The notes: generated by a model not told the origin, from the letters alone. 64,000 bases of DNA from Voacanga thouarsii (GCA_026120185.1 JANUWF010001179.1:1777501-1841500); one strand, 5' to 3'. Shown: positions 45,165 to 56,951, counted from the first letter of the stretch. Made by a program: numbers and translations.

Positions 45165-46927
45165 TGTTGGAATGTATGCCCTCTAGACTAGGTTTTTGAT
45201 GTAATTATTGAATTTATTAATAAAATAATTTATTCTCAAAATTATTTGTGAATTTTATATTACTCTTGTGCATGATTTCTTTTGAAAAGACCTATTGTGT
45301 TTAAGTAAGTAGTCTATGTGAATAGTGGTCTTTCACAGTATGGTATGGACCACGGGTTACTTAACCCATAAACGTTTGTTCTTAACAGATTGGAGAGAAT
45401 GGGAATCTCATTATGTTTAAGTTATTGTGCTATGAATTCCAAATAGGAAATGGCTTACCTTTAGCCAGTGGATAGTCCACTCACTTCATAGCATGAGTGC
45501 ATTTTGAATACGTAGAACAGGACCTATAATAGTGGTTTCTAAAAGTACTATTTAGAAGAAGCCTAAACTATTGCTGCTATAGTATGGACTAATACTCTAC
45601 CACTTGAATATGAGTTGGTGGTCTAACGAAGCTGGAAGCATGTACTTTGATATGCTGTAGTTGGAGTTCTTTCGTAGAGCCGATATATTTGTATTTTAGG
45701 TATATGTGACTAGTTAGTTAAGACAGACTTATACAAGATAGCTTCTACGCTATATCGCCCATTGTGACTGTTCGAATGATCTAAATAGTTAGGGCTCTGG
45801 GGAACATGACTTGGATATTTGCTTTAGGGTAGCTCTCTTGTAAAGCAAAAATATTCCAAGAGTCGTAGATCATTGGACTAGATATCTAAGGATGGTAGAT
45901 ATCTTTTAGAGAGGTGTTAGTACACTCTTCCTCTCTAATTGTACGGCGATGCGCAGAGAGGTATTTTAGTCATTACACCTGTAGGTCAGAGACTTTGCTA
46001 ATGTAGCATTGTCCTTGGAGTTAATATTTTCTTATGGTGATATCAAGAAATATTTAAAATGCAAAATACAGCTATATATATAATAGGGGTATTTTGGTCA
46101 TTTTAGTAGTCAAGGCGATGTGTCTTTTGGTCCCCGAAATAGCCCTTAAGTCCTGACAGATTTGGGTTAAGGAATTAGTTTTGATAATTATAGGTTTTAT
46201 TTTATTTAAGTAGTCTAATTTATTATTTGACTAGAATAAAATAAAAAGCCCATGAGATAGTATATATTTTATCTAGTTTAATTGATTAATTAATTATTTA
46301 GGGCCCAAGGCCCAGCTGAATAATTAAAACATTGACCTAGGTATAAACTAGATAAAATGCTTGATATTTTATATTGGTTTATTGGGGCTTGTTAATTATT
46401 TATTGGGCTATTTTATGAAACTCCAAAAATAAATAATTGAGGCTTATTATTTATGGGTGTTCAAGCCCTAGAGTAAATAATTTTATCTGACCCAATGGAT
46501 AAGACCAAGGGTAAAAAAAAAATGCAAGATATGGATCCTGCATTGTTTGGTGGGCAAGGATAACAAAAAGAAAAAGTTTTTTATTTCACTCTCTCGGTCT
46601 CTTTCTTGGATTGAATCAAAGTACCAAGGCCATTCTTCTATCTGTGAAAAAGCTTTCACCGGCGGTTGTTAAGACAGTGGCCATATTCCGAAAACTCAAC
46701 AGCTTCGCGTGAATAAGAAGAAACAAATGTCTTGCAAGAGTGCAACCGAAGTTTTCTTTAGGAGAACCAGTGGCTTCAAGCATTCAACTTAAAGCGGTCA
46801 AAATATCTTCTTCGGTGCCAAGAAGATCATTTAAACACAAAGGTATTATAATTCTTAAAGCTTCCGCTGCCTCTGTTTAAATATTATGCATACTTCTGTG
46901 TTTATTTTTTGTCGTACATTACCTTCA
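45165..46927 (+). repeat. element A 5' LTR
   Basis: TGTTGGAATGTATGCC...CATTACCTTCA, 1763 bp. It is aligned throughout with 52648-54422. Confidence 0.93.
46713..46842 (+). pseudogene. element A leader exon in 5' LTR, start codon lost
   Basis: A frame of 43 codons plus one base starts at ATA (46713; ATG in the 3' LTR at 54209). It reads (M)-R-R-N-K-C-L-A-R-V-Q and is open to GTATTA at 46843 (phase 1). With the acceptor at 48741-48742 the frame joins gag, but the gag ATG is also ATA. Confidence 0.5.
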
Positions 46928-46929
46928 AT

Positions 46930-46941
46930 TGGTATCAGAGC
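46930..46941 (+). other. primer binding site, element A
   Basis: TGGTATCAGAGC two bases after the LTR end CA; a perfect initiator tRNA-Met complement. Confidence 0.95.
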
Positions 46942-47923
46942 AAGAGGTTTGGCAAATATAGGAAGCATGCTAGGCTTAACTAAAACAAGAAAATATTTGT
47001 TTTGGATGTTTTCTGTGAACCTTCGCTATTCTGGTTTGGGATAGTCTTCTCTGTAAGCTTTGCGAGTGGAAGCATAGGAACACTGTATTTTGATTGCTTT
47101 CATAGATATCATGTAATCCTAATGTTTTTAAGGGCATAGGTGCTTGTTAAGTGCTTTTATATGTTGTCTGGACGAAAGAACCAAAAGAAGAAATGCAAAA
47201 ACACAGAAGAAAAATCTCACGAAAAGTTGAAAAAGATGACATTGTTCATCGGCTAGAGGAGCCGAGCCGAGCCATCTAAGCCAACCGCGGCTTGGAGTCA
47301 CAATCGGGCCCAAGGTCAACTCGGTTCCATGGCACGAACGAGGAAAGTTTCCTCTTGGAAGAGCGAGGCTTCCTCGCTACGCGCAAGGAAGGTTTCCTCA
47401 CGGAAGCCTGTCGGCTTCCTTGCGGATCAATTTGCAATTGCAAATTTGTATTTGTGAATTGCAATTTGGACTTTGATTTTGATTAGGCTTCGTGGACGGG
47501 TCGCGGGCACCCACCCGGATCGCAGTCCATGGGTTTTTCTTATAAGTCATGATCCAGTGTAGCGAGTGCACTGGGCCAATGAAAGAAAAAAAATGGGTTT
47601 TTGGTCCCATACCAGACGAAATTATTTTTATTGCAATAGTTAATATTCTTTAAATATTTTGTATGAAATATAATAGTAAAAGAAATTTCAGATTAAACAA
47701 GATCATTAATTAATTAATGTGTTTAATTCTATTATTTGGACACTTAGGTTAAAAGAATAGAAAAGTATGAAAATGTTTTCAGTTTTCTAGCATGCTTATT
47801 TCTTTTTGTACCCTATGTGCACGTTTTCTCAAAAACAAAAGTCTTTAGAAATTTTTGACAAAGAAAAATATTTTCCTTAAATTAAATGGTTAATTTTAAT
47901 TGGAACAAAAATTAATTCTTGAT

Positions 47924-47961
47924 TATTTTCTAAAAGGATTTTTTCCTTGACATAGAAAATA
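47924..47961 (+). promoter_or_regulatory. leader stem-loop, element A copy 1
   Basis: TATTTTCT (47924-47931) pairs with AGAAAATA (47954-47961). Inside, AAGGA (47934-47938) pairs with TCCTT (47944-47948). It is homologous in position and loop words to 33690-33729. Confidence 0.5.
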
Positions 47962-48130
47962 TTTTGGATTTAGATATTTTTGTGAGTTAAAATAGAAAAT
48001 CATTTTGATTTATTTTTAACAAGAAAAATTATTTTTTTCAAATTAAACTTGAGATCAATATCTCTTGAAAGTTTTATTGAAAATTTTTGAAATTATTAAG
48101 TTTATTAACTTAAATAAAATTAATCCATGA

Positions 48131-48172
48131 AAAAATTTCTCAAATGGTATAAACCTTGACATAGAAATTTTT
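48131..48172 (+). promoter_or_regulatory. leader stem-loop, element A copy 2
   Basis: AAAAATTTCT (48131-48140) pairs perfectly with AGAAATTTTT (48163-48172) and encloses the CCTTGACAT word. Confidence 0.5.
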
Positions 48173-48744
48173 ATAGGTTTAGATATTTTATTTTTGAGTT
48201 AAGAAAAACTTAATTGAAATTTTCAAAGGATATTTTCCAAGAAACCCCTTATTTTAAAATACTAAGTAGGAGAGGGGTTCCAACGGCCCCACGGCTTTCA
48301 TTATAACCCTCATTAGAGATCGTAGATCCTCTCGTGTCACCCTGGGAGTGAACCCGTATAGGATGTGGATACCACAAGGATCTAGAACTAATAGATAGAT
48401 GTAATTTATAACCCGGGACACGTGTTATGATCGGCCAGTCCACGTTGGAGGTTATAGTGCGAGGAATGTCCATAGGAAATGAGAAGAAACGACCATCCCA
48501 TCGATGGAGTTATTTTCTAAATCATTACCTAGAAGGAAAATTAATTTGTGGTAGTTAATACACTTAGCTTAGGAAACTGTTAATCTTCCTAAGAAGCTAT
48601 GTCAATTTTCCTAAGAGCCAAATTAATCATATTAAAGATAATAGTAATAGGGTTAACTATTATCGGATTTAATATAGGATAAATGCACAAATTATTTTTG
48701 TTTTTTCACAAACTAAGATTTCTTTTATTTTCAATTTTTTAGAA

Positions 48745-49540
48745 ATAGTTGGTAGAGGTTCTTTTAGTCCTTTAGTCATTATTCTTCGAGAGAATAAGTT
48801 AACGAGTCCAAATTATGTGGACTAGAAAAGAAACTCAGATATAATACTCACTATTGAGGAGTATAAGCATGTCCTCTACGAAACTTGTCCTGTTATCAGG
48901 GAGGGTTCCACTACTGAAGAACAAGAGGCTGAGAAAGCATGGAAGAAGGCCGATGAGATGGCTGGTTGCTACATGTTGACCTCTATGTCTAATGTACTTC
49001 AGTTTAAACACGAGCACATGGCCACTGCGTACGACATTAGCTAATCACTAACCACGATATTCGCAAATAAAAGCTGGCCCACAAGGCAGGAAGCTCTTAG
49101 GATGATCTTCAACACTAAGATAATTGAGGGAGCATCAGTCAGAGAGTATATGCTCAAGATGATTGCTGCTTTCAAGGAAGCAGAAGTCTTAGGGGCTGTT
49201 ATTGACCCCAAGAACCAAGTGGACATGATTCTCGAGTCTTTTCCAGGTTCCTTTATTCAATTCAAGTTAAATTATAACATGAACAAGTTAAACATAAGTT
49301 TAACTAAGTTAATAAAAGAGCTCTAGATGGCAGAGAAGGTCATGAAGCCACAGTCCAAGGCTATGATTGCTAGGGCTTCTTCTTCCAGAGTTAGGCCCAA
49401 GCCCAGAAAGTTCAAGAAAAAGAAGGAAAACACGCCGGCCAAGCCCAACAAGTCCAAGGGAAATTGCTTCAAGTGCGGGCAAAACACTAGAAAAAGGAGT
49501 ATCCAGAGCTTCATGCCAAAAAAAACCCTATAGGTATTGT
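48745..49540 (+). pseudogene. element A gag remnant
   Basis: The start codon is ATA where element B has ATG. It has SFSPLVIILRENKLTSPNYVD and then TAG at the same Trp where element B has TGA. The open part 49102-49326 has VREYMLKMIAAFKEAEVLG and NYNMNKLNISLTKLIKEL. The zinc knuckle near 49465 reads CFKCGQNTRKR; the HC half is lost by a deletion. Confidence 0.87.
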
Positions 49541-50170
49541 TCTCTATCTAGAGTCAGTTTCAATGGTTGGATCAACTTCCACTTGGATTGTTAATTCTAG
49601 AACCACTGATCATATCTGTAACTCTTTGCAGAGGTTTAGGAAAATAAGAAGACTCCAGAAGGGCGAGCATTGACTACGAGTAGGAAATGGAGTACAAGTA
49701 TGGGCCCTTGCAATGGGAGAGCTGGATCTTGTTTTTTATTGTAATAAAGTAGTTATTTTGAATGATATTTTATATGTACCCAGTTTTAGACAGAATTTGA
49801 TTTTAGTTGCAAAGCTAATAAATCATAGATATTCTGTTTCTTTCCATTCTAGTATTACTATCAGTAGAAATTGAGAAGTTTTATGTATAAGGCACATGTA
49901 TAGAAACTTATTTTTTTTAAATCCTACAAACAATCAAATAAATAACGCTCAATCTGAACCTTTAAGTAAGAAGAGAATGACCAATGACAATGACTCATAT
50001 CTTTGGCATCGAAAGATTGGTCATATTAACTCAACTAGGATTCAGAGGTTAATCCATAATGGGCTTTTGGACTCATTAAGAATGGAAAGTTGGCCTCAAT
50101 ATGAATCCTGCCTTATAGGAAAAATAACCAAAAAGTTGTTCACCAAAAAGGCTAATAGAGCCAAGGAGAT
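49541..50170 (+). pseudogene. element A protease and GAG-pre-integrase region
   Basis: The protease motif reads STWIVNSRTTDHICNSL: the catalytic DSG has become NSR (two G-to-A changes), so it is dead. The open part 49896-50222 has YLWHRKIGHINSTRIQRLIHN, the zinc-binding pre-integrase motif, and HTDVYSP leading into the integrase. Confidence 0.87.
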
Positions 50171-50980
50171 ATTGGGCCTTGTTCATACTGATGTGTATAG
50201 TCCTTTATCTATACAAGTCTAAAGGGAGTTTTGAGTACTTCATCATTTTCACGGATGATTGTACAAGATTTAGTTATATCTACCTGATGAGGTGCAAGTC
50301 TGACTCTTTTGACAAGTTCAAAGAGTTTAAGGTTGAAATGGAACATCGGACAGGTAAACTGATCAAAACCTTACGATTGGATCGTAGTGAAAAGTACCTC
50401 ATCGGTGAATTTAAGGATTACATGGTACATCATAGGATAGTATCTCAATTCTCTACGCCGGGCACACCCCAGCAGAATGGAGTAGTTGAGAGAAGGAATA
50501 GGATATTAATGAAAATGGTCCAAAGTATGATATCTCATGCTACTCTTCCGATTCTTTTTTGGGATATGCCTTGGAAACAGCGGTATGCATTCTGAACTTA
50601 GTGCCTTCCAAGTCAGTACTTAGGACTCCCTATGAGATGTGGACTGGGTGTAAGCCAAGTCTAAATCATCTTAGGATATGGGGCTATCCAACTTACGTAC
50701 TGATCAAGGGAGATAAGCTAGAACCAAGATCGAAATTATGCTATTTTGTTAGGTATCCAAAAGGGACAAAAGAAGGTTACTTTTATCATCCCAAGGAGCA
50801 GAAAGTACTGGTAAGTACTAATGCTAGATATTTGGAGGATAATCAAAATACTTCCATTAAAGGTTCAACAAGGTTGGAACTCGAGGAGAAGTTATCTTCG
50901 GAATCAATTTCTTCGGACCTGATTGTGAACAAAAGAGGCACAGCCTCAAGAACCTGTACAAACGGAGCCTCATTGTAGTG
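50171..50980 (+). pseudogene. element A integrase remnant
   Basis: HTDVY (first Asp), FTDDCTRFSYIYLM, LRLDRSEKYL (second Asp, context altered) and PQQNGVVERRNRIL (Glu) are all present. A frame change near 50570 is followed by the C-terminal LRTPYEMWTGCKPSLNHLRIW and PKGTKEGYFYHPKEQKVLVS region. The triad survives, but the frame does not. Confidence 0.88.
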
Positions 50981-51039
50981 GGAGGATATCTAGAGTTTTA
51001 GAAAGATGGACTGGAGAGACTTTCAAACTGGTCTCTGAC

Positions 51040-51940
51040 CATCAGGAATAAGATCCCACTAGATACGAGGACGCTATTGCTGATGCCGATGCAAATCTAT
51101 GGCATGAAGTAATGAAAGCCGAGATTGAATCTATGTACTTCAATCAGATTTGGGATCTTGTAGCTTCACCTGAAGGGATAAAACTCATTGGGTGCAAGTG
51201 GCTATACAAGAGGAAGAGATGAGTGGATGGGAAGGTGGAAACCTTCAAAGGTAGACTTGTGGCGAAAAGTATACTCAAAAAGAGAAAATCGATTATAAGA
51301 AAATCTTTTCCCTAGTAGCCATACTTAAATTCATCCGTATCCTCCTTACCATTGCATGTCATTTCAACTACGAGATATGGCAAATGGATGTCAAAACGGC
51401 ATTTCTTAATGGACATCTTAACGAAGACATCTATATGTCCCAACCGGAAGATTTTATTGCTAAAGGCCAGGAACATATAGTTTGCAAACTTAAGAAGTCC
51501 ATTTATGGACCTAAGCAGGCATCTAGAGCATGCAACATTCGTTTTGACGAAATTGTAAAGTCTTATGATTTCATTCAAAACAAGGATGAACTATGCATGT
51601 ACAGAAAATTGAAAGGCATAAATGTGGTTTTTCTTGTCCTATATGTGGATGACATTCTACTCATTAGGAATGATGTAAGAACATTGTCATCTACTAAGGT
51701 TTGGCTGTCTAATCAATTCAGTATGAAGGATTTGGGAGAAGCCAGTTATATTCTCAAGATTAAACTTCTTAGAAATAGAAAGTAGAGAATGTTAGAATTA
51801 TCCCAAGCAACATACATTGACAAGATACTGGTTAAGTTTAGTATGGACTCATGCAAGGAAGCTCTAATCCCTTGCAGACATAGGTTATCTTTTTGTTCTA
51901 AGGACTGTCCTGAGTCTCAAGATGAAAAAGACAGGATGAG
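51040..51940 (+). pseudogene. element A reverse transcriptase remnant
   Basis: KWLYKRKR followed by TGA, and then a frame shift. The open part 51384-51785 has MDVKTAFLNGHLNEDIYMSQP, CKLKKSIYGPKQASRA and LVLYVDDILLIRN with an intact YVDD. Then NQFSMKDLGEASYIL, a stop at 51783 and ATYIDKILVKFSMDS. It is the best-preserved RT in the window. Confidence 0.9.
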
Positions 51941-52625
51941 TAAGATTCCCTACGCTTCGGCTATGGGAAGTCTCATGTACGCTATGCTGTGTACTATGCC
52001 AGATATCTGTTTTGCCGAAGGCTTAGTTAGTAGATATCAGTAAAACTATGGGGAGGTTCATTTGCAAGCTGTAAAGCATATTCTCAAGTACTTCAAAAGT
52101 ACGAGGGATTATATGCTGATTTACAAGGCTGATGACTTAGTTCCTACTGGATACACAGACTCAGACTTTCAAGCAAATAAAGATGAGAGAAAATCCACTA
52201 GTGGATATGTTTTCTCCTTGTCTAGAGAAGCTGTTTTATGGAGGAGTATTAAGCAATCTTGCATTACTGACTTAACCATATAAGCTAAGTATGTGGCAGT
52301 TTTGGAGGCATCCAAGAAAGTAGTCTAGCTTCGGAAGTTCCTTTCAGAACTTGGAGTTATACCACACATGAATAGATCGATTATGATGTATTGCTACAAT
52401 ACTGGAGCAATCTCACAATTCAAAGAACCTATGAACCACAAGAAAGGGAAGCACATTGAGAGAAAATACCATCTAATCCTGGATTTCATCCAGAGACGGG
52501 AAATTGTGGTAGAATAGATAGCCTCAGAGAACAACCTAGCAGATCCATTCACCAGGCCTTTGGTTGAGAAAGTCTTCAAGAGACATTTAGATGCCATAAG
52601 GGTGGGCACCTACGGACTTTCTTAG
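51941..52625 (+). pseudogene. element A RNase H remnant
   Basis: MSKIPYASAMGSLMYAMLC, PDICFAEGLVSRYQ, a stop, HILKYFKSTRDYML and GYTDSDFQANKDERKSTSGYVF (first catalytic Asp). A stop lies where EAKYVA should begin (TAAGCTAAG), then NNLADPFTRPLVEKVFKRHLD and the end at 52625. Stops make it non-functional. Confidence 0.88.
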
Positions 52626-52632
52626 TCTTAGA

Positions 52633-52647
52633 GTGCAAGTGGAAGAT
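52633..52647 (+). other. polypurine tract, element A
   Basis: GTGCAAGTGGAAGAT directly before the 3' LTR. Element B has AGTGCAAGTAGGAGAT at the same place. Confidence 0.8.
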
Positions 52648-54422
52648 TATTGGAATGTGTGCCGTCTAGACTAGGTTTTTGATGTAATTATCGAATTTAT
52701 TAATAAAAGAATTTATTCTCAAAATTGTTTGTGAATTTTACATTACTTTTGTGCACGATTTTATTTGAAAAGGCCTATTGTATTTAAGTAAGTGGTGCAT
52801 GTGAATGGTGGTACTTCACAGTAAGGTATGAAATATGGGTTACTTGACATATAAACGTTTGTTCTTAACCGATTGGTAAGAATGGGAATCTCATCATGTT
52901 TAGGTTATTGTGTTATGAATTCCAAATAGGGAATGGCTTATCTTTAGTCAGTAGGTAATCCACTCACTTCATAGCATGAGCATATTTCGAATACGTAGAA
53001 CATGACCTGTAATAGTGGTTTCTAAAAATACTATTTAAAAGAAGCCTAGACTATTACTGTTATAGTATGGACTAATACTCTACCGCTTAAGTATGAGTTG
53101 GTGGTTTAACGAAGTTGGAAGCATGTACTTTGATATGCTATAGTTGGAGTTCTTTTGTAGAGCCGATATACTTGTATGTTGGGTATATGTGACTAGTTAG
53201 TTACGACAAACTTGTACAAGATAGCTTATACGCTATATCGCCCCTTGCGACTGTTCGAATGATCTAAATAGCTAAGGCCCTGGAGAACATGATTTGAATG
53301 TTTGCTTTAGGGTAGCTCCTTTGCAAAGCGGAAACATTCAAAGAGTCGTGGATCATTAGACTAAAGGTCTAAGGATGGTAGATGTCTTTTAGAGAGGTGT
53401 TAGTATGCTCTTCCTCTCTAAATGTACGACGATACATAGAGGGGTATTTTAGTCATTACACCTGTAAGTCAGAGACTTTGTTAATGCAGTATTGTCTTTT
53501 GGGTTAATATTTTCTTATGGCGATATTAGGAAATATTTAAAATGCAAAATACAGCTATTTATATAGTAGAGGTATTTTGGTCATTTTAGTAGCCAAGGTA
53601 ATGTGTCTTTTAGTCCCTGGAATAGCCTTTAAGTCCTTACAGATTTGGATTAAGGAATTGGTCTTGATAATTATAGATTTTATTTTATTTAAATAGTCTA
53701 ATTTATTATTAAACTAGAATAAAATAAAAGGCCAGAGAGAGAGTATATATTTTATCTAGTTTAATTGGTTAATTAATTATTCAGGGTCCAAGACCCAAAT
53801 TAAATAATTAGAAAATTAACCTAGGTATAAACTAGATAAAAGGCCTGATATTTTATATTGGTCTATTTGGGCTTGTTAATTATTTATTGGGATATTTTAT
53901 AAAACCCCAAAAATAAATAATTAAGGCTTATTATTTATGGGTGTTCAAGCCCTAGAATAAATAATTTCATTCGGCCCAATGGATAAGACTAAAGGTAAAA
54001 TATAAAAAATAAAAAAAACAGCAAGGTATGGATCCTATATTGTTTGGTGGGCAAGGATAACAATAAGGAAAAGTTTTTGTTTCACTCTCTCAATCTCTCT
54101 CTTGGATTGAATCAAAGTACCAAGGCTATTCTTCTATCTGTGAAAAAGCTTTCACCGGCAGTTGTTAAGGCAGTGGCCATATTCTGAAAACTAAAAAGCT
54201 TCACATGAATGAGAAGAAGCAAACGGCTTGCAAGAGTGCAACTAGAGTTTTCTTTAGGAGAACCAGTGGCTTCAAGCATTCAACCTAAAGTGGTCCAGAT
54301 ATCTTCTTCGGTGCCAAGAAGATCATTTAAATAAAGAGGTACTATAATTCTTAAAGCTTTCGCTGCCTCTGTTTTGATATTATGCATGCTTCTGTGTTTA
54401 TTTTTACCGTACATTACCTTCA
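52648..54422 (+). repeat. element A 3' LTR
   Basis: TATTGGAATGTGTGCC...CATTACCTTCA, 1775 bp (TG start mutated to TA). Confidence 0.92.
54209..54338 (+). CDS. LTR-encoded leader exon in element A 3' LTR
   Basis: ATG, M-R-R-S-K-R-L-A-R-V-Q, 41 codons, then TAA two codons before the donor-like GTACTA (54339; phase 1). The 5' LTR copy has CAC at the TAA position. This copy retains the start codon that the 5' LTR has lost, so the ancestral exon began ATG. Confidence 0.45.
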
Positions 54423-54427
54423 CTTTA

Positions 54428-55154
54428 GACATGGATTATCCTTATCTTCCAAGCAGTGTCCTCAACATAGGAAGACAAGCAGAAAATGAGTAAGATCCCT
54501 TATGCTTTGGCTGTAGGAAGTCTCATGTATGCAATGTTTTGTACTAGGCCAGATATCTGTTTCATAGTAGGTATGGTTAATAGATATCAGTCAAACCCAG
54601 AGGAAGTTCCCTGGCAAGCCATAAAGCATATACTCAAATATCTCAAGGAAACGAGAAATTATATGCTTGTATATCTTGCTGATGATTTAGTTCCTACCAA
54701 TTACATAAACTGAGACTTCCAGGTAGATAAAGATGAAAGAAAATTCACTTTGTCTGGAGGAGCTATTTTAAGGAGAAGTATCAAGCAATCTATTACTAAT
54801 TCTACTATAGAAGCTAAGTACGTTGCTGCTTCAGAAAGTTCTAAAGAAGCTATGTGGCTCCGGATGTTCCTCATAGAACTTGGAGTAGTACCGCATATAG
54901 ATAGGCCTATCACCATATATTGTGACAACTCTGAAGCGGTGTCACAATTTAAGGAACCTCGAAACCATAGGAAGAGCAAGCACATAGAGAGGAAGTATCA
55001 CCTCATCCGGGAGTTCATACAGAAATGGGAGATTGTGATCGATCATATTTCCTCTGCAAATAATCTGGCAGATTCCTTTACCAAGCTATTGACAGAAAAA
55101 GTGTTTCGTAGATACTTAGATGTCATAGGGGTAAGTAGTTGTGGACTTTCTTAG
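54428..55154 (+). pseudogene. element B RNase H remnant (resumes after element A)
   Basis: MSKIPYALAVGSLMYAMFC, RPDICFIVGMVNRYQSNPEE and HILKYLKETRNYMLVY. The first catalytic Asp region has decayed to YIN, a stop, then DF. Then ATIEAKYVAAS-like STIEAKYVAAS (Glu), IYCDNSEAV (Asp) and NNLADSFTKLLTEKVFRRYLD, ending at 55154. The TSTSGYVF part is shortened. It continues the RT that stops at 45164. Confidence 0.9.
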
Positions 55155-55161
55155 TATTTTT

Positions 55162-55177
55162 AGTGCAAGTAGGAGAT
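55162..55177 (+). other. polypurine tract, element B
   Basis: AGTGCAAGTAGGAGAT directly before the 3' LTR start. Confidence 0.8.
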
Positions 55178-56946
55178 TGTTGGAAAGTATACCCTCAAAG
55201 ACTATGTATTCTATGTAAACATATTGTAATAAAATGTTTATTCATTCAATTTAGTTTGATTTTATATTATTGCATATTTAAAGGTCCAAGTATAACAAGT
55301 AATGGTTTATGTGTTAGGTCGTTCTTCACAGTAAGGTATAGACTATGGATACTTGTCATACAAGTAAAATTGAGTTCTTAGTCATTTGATGGAATTGGGC
55401 ATTTCATCAAAGTAAGACTATTGTGCCATGATTTTTAATGAGGAATGGTTTACCTTGAATCAGTGAGTAGTTCACTCACATCATTGGCATAGAACTGGAC
55501 CTATAGTAGTAGTCTCTCTTAAAGTACTGTAATTATAGAGGCCAAACTATTACTGCTACAACGTGGATGGATACTTTCATACTTGAGTATGAGTTGGTGG
55601 TCTGGTAAAACTAGGGTTTTATACTTTGATATATGTTGGCTGAAATTTCTTTTATGAGATCAATATCCTTGTATGTTGGGTGTATTACTCTAGTTAGTTA
55701 AGATGGACTCATGCAACAGAGTTTCTATGCTTCACTTAGTGAAGTTAAATTACTCCGTTGCGATTGTTCAGGATAATCTAATGATCTAAGGCCCTGGGAA
55801 CGTGCCTCTAGAATGTGTGCTTTTAGGTAGCTTCCAATGATAAGCAAGTATATTCAAGTGAGTCATGGATTTTCGAATTAGAAATCTAAGGATGATAGAT
55901 GTCTTTGAGATATGTGTTAGTACATTTATCATGTCTCATTGATGGGTGTTACATAGAAGGGTATTTTCATCATTTCACCTATACATCAGAGACATTTCTT
56001 TAGCAATATTGTTTTTGGGGTCAATATTTTCTTATAGTGATAAATGAAAATATTTTAAATGATAAAATACAACTATTTAATAGTAAGGGCATTTTGTCAT
56101 TTTAGTAGCCATGAAAAACATGTCTCTTGGTCTCCGGAATAGCTCAAGTTACTTTGGTGTTATTTAGACACAGTCTGGGCTTGATGGATAATTATTTGGA
56201 AGAGAAATAAAATTTATTATAAGAGTCCAATTAAGATTAATTAATTAGTCTTGGGTTTTGATAAGGTCCAAAAAAAAAGCTAATTAATTAATTAAGATAA
56301 TTGGGTTAGAATAAATAAATTAATTAATTAGGTTGATATATGTTGACATATATTAAGAGTCTGATTAGAATTAATTAATTAGTCTTGAGTTTTTAATAAG
56401 ACCCAGAAAAGATAATTAATTAATTATGAGAATTGTGCCAGTCTTGCACCGATTTTTTAGCACAACACCTAGCCCAATTGGGCTTGGTGATTTCGGCCAT
56501 TAGGGCTTTAGATGCCCTAAGGCTGGCCGAAATATGTATGAAAGAAAAAACAAGCGTTGTGCAATTTTGAATGAGTTAGAGTGTGCCACCTCCTTTGTTT
56601 TGTATCTTCCATGTTCTTTCTTTTCCCTCTCTCTGGTAGTGTGTTTTTTTCCTAGAAATGAGCTCTCACCATGCTAATGCCTAGAGCAAGGTAAAGTCAT
56701 ACTCTGGAAAACAATGAGAAGAAGCTTAGAGACACTTAATACGTAGGAGTAGAAGATTGGTGGGAGTTCCAGTTGAACAGCAGGTGCCTCCTTCTCCCCT
56801 TCCAATGCAAGTTTCAGTATAATCAACCCCTCGTTAGTTAATCTACGACTAATAAGGAAAAATAAGTACTCTTTCCTAGATGTGGTTCGAAAAACTGAAA
56901 ATTTTCCGCTGCATTTTTCTTTTGATAGTTTTCCATTATTCCTTCT
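55178..56946 (+). repeat. element B 3' LTR
   Basis: TGTTGGAAAGTATACC to ATTCCTTCT (final CA to CT), 1769 bp. It is collinear with 26721-26986 plus 31301-32627, and its first 176 bp match 1-177 on the minus strand. A decayed leader exon starts at 56739 (ATA, R-R-S-R-R-L-V-G-V-P, then a stop). Confidence 0.9.
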
Positions 56947-56951
56947 ATAGT

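Larger units (their letters stand above)
46942..48742 (+). other. element A untranslated leader, structured
   Basis: No protein domain. At 47225-47420 it is GC-rich, with local hairpins such as GAGGCTTCCTC and GGAAGCCTGTCGGCTTCC. Two stem-loops around CCTTGACATAGAAA lie at 47924-47961 and 48131-48172. The AAGTAGGAGAGGGGTTCC block near 48264 is shared with element B. It ends at TTTTTTAG (48742), the predicted acceptor. Confidence 0.6.
45165..54422 (+). mobile_element. Copia element A (Angela/BARE-like), complete ends, nested in element B
   Basis: 9258 bp with two LTRs (1763 and 1775 bp), PBS, leader, gag-pol and PPT in normal order. A perfect 5-bp TSD, CTTTA, lies at 45160-45164 and 54423-54427. 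It sits in the RT/RNase H linker of element B in the same orientation. Gag-pol is decayed by stops and frameshifts, although the RT active site YVDD survives. Its LTRs match the solo LTRs at 1443 and 33854. Confidence 0.93.
26721..56946 (+). mobile_element. Copia element B (Angela/BARE-like), outer element, five times interrupted
   Basis: Segments in order: 5' LTR 26721-26986 and 31301-32627 (first ~174 bp missing), leader to 33853, gag 37712-37957 and 42185 on, protease, integrase, RT to 45164, RNase H 54428-55154, PPT, 3' LTR 55178-56946. The insertions are SIRE at its left, a Tekay solo LTR, a family-A solo LTR, a minus-strand Tekay solo LTR and element A. The net length without insertions is about 9 kb, normal for Angela-type elements. 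All domains are decayed. Confidence 0.88.
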
